DNA from: an uncultured Lachnospiraceae bacterium
GTDB taxonomy: Bacteria > Bacillota_A > Clostridia > Lachnospirales > Lachnospiraceae
DNA length: 9,096 nucleotides
Direction: 5' to 3'
NCBI GenBank assembly: GCA_902787595.1
Contig: CADAHD010000072.1
Span: forward strand, 1 to 9,096
A model generated the notes under the pieces. It ran no database searches. It saw only the letters and a list, made by a program, of their open reading frames with translations, and had not been told where the DNA came from. A program made the position numbers and the translations under genes. Shown piece after piece: positions 1-4,998 of the stretch (the first letter of the stretch is position 1; the number at the start of each line of letters is the position of its first letter).

Positions 1-516
1 GAACACCCCCGTCCCGGCGGCGGTCACGGCGGTGTGAACACCGCAGAGCCTTACATATTCAAGCGTGGATACATCTTTTATGAGCCGCCTGTTCACTTCG
101 GGATCGGCGCTGCCGAACTTGCTCTCTTCGTCTGCTAAGTTCATTTCCAGCAATATATCCTGTATACAGCCGGCCTTTGCAGCCTGTTCGTTAATAGCCT
201 GCGTCAGTTTAAGGCTGTCCACGCTGTGTATAAGGACCACTTTGCCGACTATGTATTTGATCTTATTGGTCTGCAGATGGCCTATCATATGCCAGCGTAT
301 ATCATCGGGAAGCGCAGGCATCTTGGCAGTCAGCTCCTGCACTTTGTTCTCACCAAAATTTCTGCAGCCGTGATCATAAGCAGCTTTGAGCATCTCCACA
401 GGCTTGGTCTTGCTTACGGCTATAAGCGTAACCTCCGAAGGATCGCGACCGACACTCATGCAGGCTGAATTGATCTCGTTTTGAACTTTGTCAAGATTTT
501 CTGAAACCATGCTCAT
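1..516 (-). CDS. yggS: YggS/YlmE-family PLP-binding protein (PLP homeostasis protein), 3' end cut by window
   Basis: The frame reads from an ATG at 516 to the window edge, giving 172 residues of a family usually about 225-235 long, so the C-terminus is missing. What I see: AVSKTKP at residues 33-39, whose first Lys (K36) is the position that binds PLP in E. coli YggS; FGENKVQE at 54-61; WHMIGHLQTNK at 75-85; IHSVD at 96-100; and a NLADEESKFG segment near 126-135. These define the single-domain alanine-racemase-like TIM-barrel family. Its members are cytoplasmic, have no firmly shown enzymatic activity, and affect vitamin B6 and amino-acid balance. The start is set by GGAG 7 nt upstream and by a 4-nt ATGA overlap with the HlyD-like gene, which suggests translational coupling; an ATG at 510 is the alternative. 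In Firmicutes this gene usually precedes sepF and division genes. Oddity: from about residue 158 the usual GLM-type motif is replaced by a divergent, GC-rich Ala/Thr/Gly stretch. Confidence 0.9.
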   Translation of the reverse strand, partial: MSMVSENLDKVQNEINSACMSVGRDPSEVTLIAVSKTKPVEMLKAAYDHGCRNFGENKVQELTAKMPALPDDIRWHMIGHLQTNKIKYIVGKVVLIHSVDSLKLTQAINEQAAKAGCIQDILLEMNLADEESKFGSADPEVNRRLIKDVSTLEYVRLCGVHTAVTAAGTGVF

Positions 517-1919
517 TTTTTCACTCCGTTGTCATAAATAAAATCATCATCAAACACGCTTGAAGCGTCAAGCGCTATATAATCATATTCGGTAAGACCG
601 TAGGTCGTATTCGGTTTTACAATGGCATATTCATCATTCTGCGACAGTATGCTTATCTGGCGGAAATCGGCATACCCCTTATTTATATAATATACGCCTA
701 TCAGTTCGCCCTTCATGCTGATAGGAAATTCATCCATCGAATTGGGCTTCTTAAGATAATCCCCTATCCCCATTCTGGGATCGCTTACATAATAATACTC
801 ATTATTAGCGGAATAGATCTCTATGAACATTTCCTCTTCGGAGGAACTGCCTTCTTCAGTAAATGTCTTAAGCAAAACCTTGCAGCTGTCATCCCTCTCT
901 TCCAACACAAAATCTCTGGGTACCAGGAAAAATTCCTTATGAACTATGGAAGAGATCGGTATCTTCAATCCTTCATCATTACTCTCGATAAGCTCTATAT
1001 CCAGGAACCTGTCGGTACAGTAGCTTATCATGCATGAATTAAAGCCCAGAACTACATATATCGTTTCTGCGTCGCCGGGTATCAGATCTACAGACGCCCA
1101 TAATTCCTGCCTGTCTTTCAAAAAGCGCACCTTTACATAACCCTCTTCCTTAAGTTCAAATGCGCGCTGGCTCTCTACAGGAATTATAAGCTGCCAGTTT
1201 TCGGAAGTGAGCAGCTTATATACGGGATCTCCCACACCTACCAGTCTGTTATTTGTAAGCTGCGTCTTTTCGTAATTTTCTTTTTTAAATATCTCAGGAT
1301 TGATATCATTCGCCGAGATGCTTTCATACCCGTCCGTATGATATACAATATACCCCGGTTCATCGGATCTGCACATCTTGACCAGCTCTGCGGTATAAGC
1401 GCCGCCGACCTCAGTGATCGAACGCATCATGTTCAGATTGGCAAGACGCAGCAGGCTTCCGTCAATATCATAAAGAAAATCATAGGTCTTGTAAAAGTTC
1501 CCTGCATCAAATCCCGCCGAAAAATCCACCATTTCCGAACGCAGTTCCCTGAGTTCCACATCGCTTAAGCTGCTTTCGCCCGAGGTATTTTTACTTAGTT
1601 CGTTTAAGCTGCCCGTTTCGTCTACGGCATAAACCATATCTCCGACGCCCATATGTTCGCCCTCACGTGCGAAATATGCAACATAGCCGGTATCTTTACT
1701 GTATACTATCTTTTCGTCTCTGACGGTAATGCCCGTGTATAGATTATGCAATGCAAGCGAGCCGCTGCGCACTTCATACGACGGCACGTTCGGGCGTCCC
1801 CAAAGCTGTGCGATAAGATATATTACATACGCAAAAAGAAGGAGCAAACCTGCACCTATCAGTTTGCCCCATTTTGAATCTAGAAAAAGACCGCGTTTTC
1901 TTCCTTCCTCGCTCATCAA
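513..1919 (-). CDS. HlyD-like membrane-anchored adaptor protein (biotinyl/lipoyl-like domain), function unknown
   Basis: A protein of 468 residues from the TTG at 1919, or 467 from the adjacent ATG at 1916, which is the more likely start. A short charged N-terminus is followed by one membrane segment at about residues 19-40, so most of the protein should lie outside the membrane. Residues 65-100 look like a biotinyl/lipoyl half-motif (SKDTGYVAYFAREGEHMGVGD then VYAVD), and 227-250 repeats a G-x-G-D-P-V-Y pattern with a beta-rich stretch, as in HlyD/AcrA-type adaptors. KIPISSIV at 319-326 and GLTEYDYIALD at 441-451 resemble C-terminal adaptor segments. There is no long coiled-coil hairpin, and no transporter is encoded in the window, so an efflux role is not supported by context. 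The start lies 5 nt after the P-loop gene's stop with no clear Shine-Dalgarno, which suggests coupled translation. Its end overlaps yggS by 4 nt. I recall similar proteins next to yggS/sepF in Lachnospiraceae. Confidence 0.75.
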   Translation of the reverse strand: MMSEEGRKRGLFLDSKWGKLIGAGLLLLFAYVIYLIAQLWGRPNVPSYEVRSGSLALHNLYTGITVRDEKIVYSKDTGYVAYFAREGEHMGVGDMVYAVDETGSLNELSKNTSGESSLSDVELRELRSEMVDFSAGFDAGNFYKTYDFLYDIDGSLLRLANLNMMRSITEVGGAYTAELVKMCRSDEPGYIVYHTDGYESISANDINPEIFKKENYEKTQLTNNRLVGVGDPVYKLLTSENWQLIIPVESQRAFELKEEGYVKVRFLKDRQELWASVDLIPGDAETIYVVLGFNSCMISYCTDRFLDIELIESNDEGLKIPISSIVHKEFFLVPRDFVLEERDDSCKVLLKTFTEEGSSSEEEMFIEIYSANNEYYYVSDPRMGIGDYLKKPNSMDEFPISMKGELIGVYYINKGYADFRQISILSQNDEYAIVKPNTTYGLTEYDYIALDASSVFDDDFIYDNGVKK

Positions 1920-1921
1920 AA

Positions 1922-2341
1922 TTACAGAGAAACTATTATCCTGTCTTTAAATGAGGCGGGTATCTGATCAGCAGATGCGGAAATACTGATGCAGAACTTG
2001 ATGTTTCTTTCTTCGCTTAATTTGTCAAATTTGCCCAGAACAGCCTCAAGCCCGTCATTTTCAATACAGGCCAGTCTTTTAAAATTATCGAAATAAAGCT
2101 GCTCAAGATCGTGATCCTGCGAGATGATGCCGCAGATAAAGCCATAGAATTCATCGCTGTTGGTGAAAGAAAAATCGGAAACGCTTACAAGACGTATCTT
2201 GTTGTTCAATTCATACATATGCTTGGTATTCTTGTCAAGATAGACGATATTGCCGCTCGCTTCCTTGATCTCGCTATTGACACGCTCCAGCATTTCCTTT
2301 GTCTTGCCCTTACCTTCGTTGCCTACTATTAACTGTATCAT
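1922..2341 (-). CDS. Small P-loop NTPase-like protein (139 aa), uncharacterised
   Basis: The protein begins with a beta strand running straight into a Walker A motif, GNEGKGKT at residues 7-14, matching GxxxxGKT. A plausible Walker B is QLYFD at 81-85, and a polar ISISAS strand at 118-123 could be a sensor. At 139 residues it is about the size of a minimal P-loop domain, with no membrane segment or signal peptide, so it should be cytosolic. Relatives are, as I recall, often auto-annotated as twitching-motility PilT protein; PilT hallmarks (Asp box, His box, about 350 residues) are absent, so I do not use that name. The ATG start is supported by GGAGGG 8 nt upstream and by a promoter just before it. 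It is the first gene of the unit that continues with the HlyD-like gene and yggS. The substrate or partner is unknown; a nucleotide-dependent role with the membrane protein encoded 5 nt downstream is only inferred from the coupling. Confidence 0.8.
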   Translation of the reverse strand: MIQLIVGNEGKGKTKEMLERVNSEIKEASGNIVYLDKNTKHMYELNNKIRLVSVSDFSFTNSDEFYGFICGIISQDHDLEQLYFDNFKRLACIENDGLEAVLGKFDKLSEERNIKFCISISASADQIPASFKDRIIVSL

Positions 2342-2350
2342 TGGACTTGC

Positions 2351-2355
2351 CCTCC
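2351..2355 (-). promoter_or_regulatory. Ribosome binding site of the P-loop gene
   Basis: Minus-strand GGAGG, within GGAGGG, sits about 8 nt before the ATG at 2341. It is a near-perfect anti-16S match and fixes the start of the first gene of the second unit. Confidence 0.75.
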
Positions 2356-2381
2356 GAATTACTTTGTTTTTATTAAAATCG

Positions 2382-2410
2382 ATTATACCTTAAATAAATT
2401 GATTACACAA
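2382..2410 (-). promoter_or_regulatory. Sigma-A-type promoter for the P-loop/HlyD-like/yggS unit
   Basis: Read on the minus strand, TTGTGT (2410-2405) is followed after exactly 17 nt by a perfect TATAAT (2387-2382). The -35 box matches the TTGACA consensus at only 3 of 6 bases, while the -10 box is perfect and the intervening sequence is AT-rich. The predicted transcript start is near 2375, leaving a 5' leader of about 34 nt that contains the GGAGGG ribosome binding site. It lies in the only sizeable intergenic gap of the window, which makes the call more likely. Confidence 0.65.
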
Positions 2411-2431
2411 GCAGAAAATACCCCTCTGCTT
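2409..2431 (-). terminator. Hairpin after the carboxypeptidase gene, possible weak terminator
   Basis: Minus-strand AAGCAGA (2431-2425) pairs perfectly with TCTGCTT (2415-2409) around a 9-nt loop, starting 7 nt after the carboxypeptidase stop codon. The bases that follow, GTGTAATC, are not a U-tract, so intrinsic termination would be inefficient; read-through or an mRNA-stabilising role is equally possible. The 3' arm overlaps the -35 box of the downstream promoter. Confidence 0.4.
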
Positions 2432-2438
2432 TTGGTGA

Positions 2439-3416
2439 TTATATCACATCATTGCATAATCTGTTTACTGTTTTATACATTCCGTCCAGGTCTTCGGCAC
2501 CCATAACAACAACTATATAAGGCTTATCCGCCGGCGATCTTGCATATAATATTATGCACTTTCCGGCAGCAGCCGTGGTGCCTGTCTTGCCTCCCAGTAC
2601 TGTTACCTTTCCCGGCTGGTTCACCATGCCTTTCAGATACTGGTTGGTAGTTTTGGCGTCCTTTGTATTCAGACTGCCGTCAGCCGAAGTATATTCTATG
2701 GTGCGGCTTGATGTCTGTATTATCTCCAGAAATTCCGGATATTCCAAAAGCGCATTGAATATCAGATAAAGATCATATGCGCAGGTGTAATGATCGGCTG
2801 CCGTCAGGCCGTGGGAATTAACAAAATGCGTATTTGTTGCTCCCATGGCAGCAGCGCGCTCATTCATCTTTTCAGCAAAAGCTTCTTCGCTCCCGCCTAT
2901 ATATATTGCCAGAGCAAGTGCAGCATCATTCGCCGAAGGCAGCAGCGTAGCATACAAAAGATCCCTGATGGTAAGCCTGTCTCCTTCTTTCAGCCCGAAC
3001 AGCTGGGCTCCCTGTTCCGTAATCTTGACCGCGCCCACGGTGATCTTCTGATCAAGATCGGGGCAGTTTTCAAAAGTAAGAAGGGCCGTCATCAGCTTGG
3101 TAAGCGAAGCCGGGCTCAGATGTTCATTTGCGTTATAGGAATAAAGGACCTTCTTGTCGCTTATGTCATAAACGCATGCGCTTTTTAAGCTGCTTGTGTC
3201 AGCTGCGCTCTTTTCGGTGACGTCGGCGGCTGCAGCGCACAGATCCTGTGCAAAAAGAGGAATGGTGGTCTTTTCTTTAAGATCACCAAGAGAATAGTCA
3301 TTATTATTATCCAGGCTGCCGTATGCAAGGGGCACAGTTTCATCTCCGCAGCCTGTAAGCATCAGGCTGCAGACCAGCGCGGAAAGTATTCTTTTACTGT
3401 TTATTGACCACTTCAC
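2439..3416 (-). CDS. Lipoprotein D-alanyl-D-alanine carboxypeptidase (peptidase S11 / PBP5-type)
   Basis: A 325-residue serine D,D-carboxypeptidase that should remove the terminal D-Ala from peptidoglycan pentapeptides on the outer face of the membrane. All three active-site motifs are visible in order: SLTK at residues 104-107 (nucleophile S104), SAN at 161-163 and KTG at 277-279. The N-terminus is a short basic region, a hydrophobic core and the lipobox LTGC, so C23 should be lipidated after signal peptidase II cleavage. Residues 24-75 look like a linker. The protein ends about 45 residues after KTG, without room for the C-terminal beta-sandwich and amphipathic anchor helix of DacA-type enzymes. 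The start is GTG at 3416, inside the last 23 nt of mgsA; GGAG lies about 12 nt upstream, a long spacing, but only this start yields the complete signal peptide. As last gene of the elongation operon it would adjust cross-linking of new wall. A dacA or dacF symbol cannot be chosen from sequence alone. Confidence 0.93.
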   Translation of the reverse strand: MKWSINSKRILSALVCSLMLTGCGDETVPLAYGSLDNNNDYSLGDLKEKTTIPLFAQDLCAAAADVTEKSAADTSSLKSACVYDISDKKVLYSYNANEHLSPASLTKLMTALLTFENCPDLDQKITVGAVKITEQGAQLFGLKEGDRLTIRDLLYATLLPSANDAALALAIYIGGSEEAFAEKMNERAAAMGATNTHFVNSHGLTAADHYTCAYDLYLIFNALLEYPEFLEIIQTSSRTIEYTSADGSLNTKDAKTTNQYLKGMVNQPGKVTVLGGKTGTTAAAGKCIILYARSPADKPYIVVVMGAEDLDGMYKTVNRLCNDVI

Positions 3417-3795
3417 GCCACTCTAATTCTCCGCGTTCCAAAGATTTGATCAGAAGCTCAGCGCTGGCAAGATTGGTTGCGAGCGGGATATTGTGCATAT
3501 CGCAAAGACGCAGCATATTGCTGGCATCCACTTCATGGGTCATGGGATTTAACGGATCACGCAGAAAGATCACCATGTCTATCTGATTATGTTCTATCTG
3601 TATCCCTATCTGCTGCTCTCCGCCCAGATTTCCGGCCAGGAATTTATGCACATTAAGATTGGTCACCTCTTCTATCAGGCGTCCCGTTGTACCGGTCGCA
3701 TACACCTCGTGCTTTGACAGGATCCCGCGGTATGCGATGCAGAAATTCTGCATAAGTTTTTTCTTTGCATCATGCGCTATAAGTGCGATCTTCAT
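3394..3795 (-). CDS. mgsA: Methylglyoxal synthase
   Basis: A 133-residue cytosolic enzyme expected to convert dihydroxyacetone phosphate to methylglyoxal and phosphate (EC 4.2.3.3), a bypass that releases phosphate when sugar phosphates accumulate. Family landmarks are clear: IALIAHD at residues 3-9 (H8, D9), the phosphate-binding YATGTTGRLI at 32-41, GNLGGEQQIG at 55-64, VIFLRDPLNP at 75-84 and THEVD at 86-90, then NIPLATNLASAELLI. These align with E. coli H19, D20, D91 (here D80), H98 (H87) and D101 (D90). The exception is residue 60, Glu (codon GAG) where E. coli and B. subtilis have the catalytic Asp of GGDQQ (D71 in E. coli). The length matches the Gram-positive family. The ATG at 3795 has a G6 run 5 nt upstream as ribosome binding site. 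It lies 27 nt after rodA and overlaps the carboxypeptidase start by 23 nt, so it is co-transcribed with wall-elongation genes. Whether the Glu variant is fully active cannot be told from sequence. Confidence 0.92.
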   Translation of the reverse strand: MKIALIAHDAKKKLMQNFCIAYRGILSKHEVYATGTTGRLIEEVTNLNVHKFLAGNLGGEQQIGIQIEHNQIDMVIFLRDPLNPMTHEVDASNMLRLCDMHNIPLATNLASAELLIKSLERGELEWREVVNKQ

Positions 3796-3800
3796 TGTTT

Positions 3801-3806
3801 CCCCCC
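3801..3806 (-). promoter_or_regulatory. Unusual poly-G ribosome binding site of mgsA
   Basis: A run of six G (plus-strand C6) sits 5 nt before the mgsA ATG in the 27-nt gap after rodA. It is the only purine-rich stretch at the right distance and must act as the Shine-Dalgarno, although it relies on G-U pairing in place of the usual GGAGG. Confidence 0.5.
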
Positions 3807-3822
3807 GTTCTTAAAATATATA

Positions 3823-4995
3823 TCAGACATGCCCGTCTATCGTCATATCTTCCTGTATCAGTTCTGCAAAAGATACCGTGCCGGCCGGCTTAGGCTGCGG
3901 CCTTCTAAGCCCTACGCTCAAAACAAAGCCTATACCGGCGTACAGGCTTACCAGTGAAGTAAGGCCATAACTCACAAATGGCAGCGGAAGTCCCGTATTA
4001 GGAAGCAGTCCTGTGGTAACGCCTATGTTTATAAAACTCTGAAAGCAAACCAGCCCGCCCATGCCGTAACAGATTATCCTTCCGGCCAGATCCCTGGCCT
4101 TGGTACCCACATAATAACACTCTGCACTTATCAGCATAAGCAGTATTATCGTGACAGATGTTCCGACAAAGCCCATTTCCTCGCCTATTATGGCAAAGAT
4201 AAAGTCCGTCTGGGGCTCAGAGATGTAATTACCGCTTTTTACGGAGCCTACATCATCATTATTGAGTCCTTTGCCCCAAAGCTGACCGGAACCTATGGCT
4301 GTTATCGAATTCTTCTGCTGCATACCCGTGCTGAGAGCATACTTTTCAGGATCGAGCCACGCCAGGATCCTCTCCTGCTGATAATCCTCAACTATCTGCT
4401 GATCGGGCTGCAGGATAAGGAAAAGAGCTATTACCGCAACAGGTATTATCACCGCCAGTGTGCCCAGTATGATCTTATGGCTCAGTCCGCCCACATACAA
4501 AACCATGGCAAACAGTATGATCACCATAATACTGGTAGAAAGGTCAGGCTGTTTATAGATCAGTATGAATACGGGCAATACCAGAAATACCATTGTGATG
4601 ATATTGCGGAATGTATTCATTTTTTCCCTGCGTTTCATTATAAACTGTGCATAAAAAAGTATCAACAGAATTTTTGCGCTCTCCGAGGGCTGAAAGCGTA
4701 TACCGGCTATCTCTATCCAGCGCTGGGCATTATTGGAAGATTCCCCCCAGAACTGCACCATCAGCAAAAGCCCAATATTGGCAATATATATAGGCCAGTA
4801 CAGCTTCAATATCATTCCGTAATCCGTGAAAGCTATGATAAGCATGGCCGCCATTCCCAAAGCCATGCCCATGATCTGCCTTGACTGCACACTCTCCTTT
4901 GCGCTGCCTATAGCCAGTATTCCCAGTATCGTAGTTGCGACGACCAGTATGACCAGTTTAAAATCAAAATCCTTTATCCTTAATTTCTGCTTCAT
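3823..4995 (-). CDS. rodA: SEDS peptidoglycan glycosyltransferase RodA
   Basis: A 390-residue polytopic membrane protein of the SEDS (RodA/FtsW/SpoVE) family, the polymerase that builds glycan strands from lipid II in the elongasome with PBP2. About ten hydrophobic segments are visible, from residues 14-30 to 340-363. Family signatures: RWIEIAGIRFQPSE at 92-105; QPDLSTS at 149-155; a long extracellular loop at about 196-270; TDFIFAIIGEEMG at 263-275, where D264 aligns with the Asp essential for polymerase activity in characterised RodA proteins; and GLLPNTGLPLPFVSYG at 329-344. After SYG the usual GG(S/T) is Leu-Thr-Ser-Leu, a variant I associate with Lachnospiraceae. The position directly behind a PBP2 gene (3 nt gap) and after mreCD argues for RodA over FtsW or SpoVE. 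The start ATG has GGAGGGG 8 nt upstream, inside the end of the PBP2 gene. A 28-residue hydrophilic C-terminal tail should lie in the cytoplasm. Confidence 0.94.
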   Translation of the reverse strand: MKQKLRIKDFDFKLVILVVATTILGILAIGSAKESVQSRQIMGMALGMAAMLIIAFTDYGMILKLYWPIYIANIGLLLMVQFWGESSNNAQRWIEIAGIRFQPSESAKILLILFYAQFIMKRREKMNTFRNIITMVFLVLPVFILIYKQPDLSTSIMVIILFAMVLYVGGLSHKIILGTLAVIIPVAVIALFLILQPDQQIVEDYQQERILAWLDPEKYALSTGMQQKNSITAIGSGQLWGKGLNNDDVGSVKSGNYISEPQTDFIFAIIGEEMGFVGTSVTIILLMLISAECYYVGTKARDLAGRIICYGMGGLVCFQSFINIGVTTGLLPNTGLPLPFVSYGLTSLVSLYAGIGFVLSVGLRRPQPKPAGTVSFAELIQEDMTIDGHV

Positions 4996-4998
4996 GGC

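Noticed and set aside
65..468. Two overlapping plus-strand frames at the left end
   Set aside because: The minus strand here encodes a clear YggS protein with its PLP lysine motif, so these frames are shadows.
513..1919. HlyD-like gene as part of an efflux or type I secretion system
   Set aside because: No ABC, RND or MFS transporter or outer-membrane partner is encoded in the window, and the protein lacks the long coiled-coil hairpin of true HlyD.
1922..2341. Annotation of the small P-loop protein as twitching-motility PilT
   Set aside because: It is far too short and lacks PilT Asp-box and His-box motifs; only the Walker A motif is shared. No pilus gene is nearby.
3811..3850. Possible internal promoter before mgsA (minus-strand TATATA after a TG dinucleotide, with ATGACG about 18 nt upstream)
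   Set aside because: Both boxes are weak and lie at the AT-rich end of rodA; chance occurrence is as likely, and the 27-nt spacing fits co-transcription.
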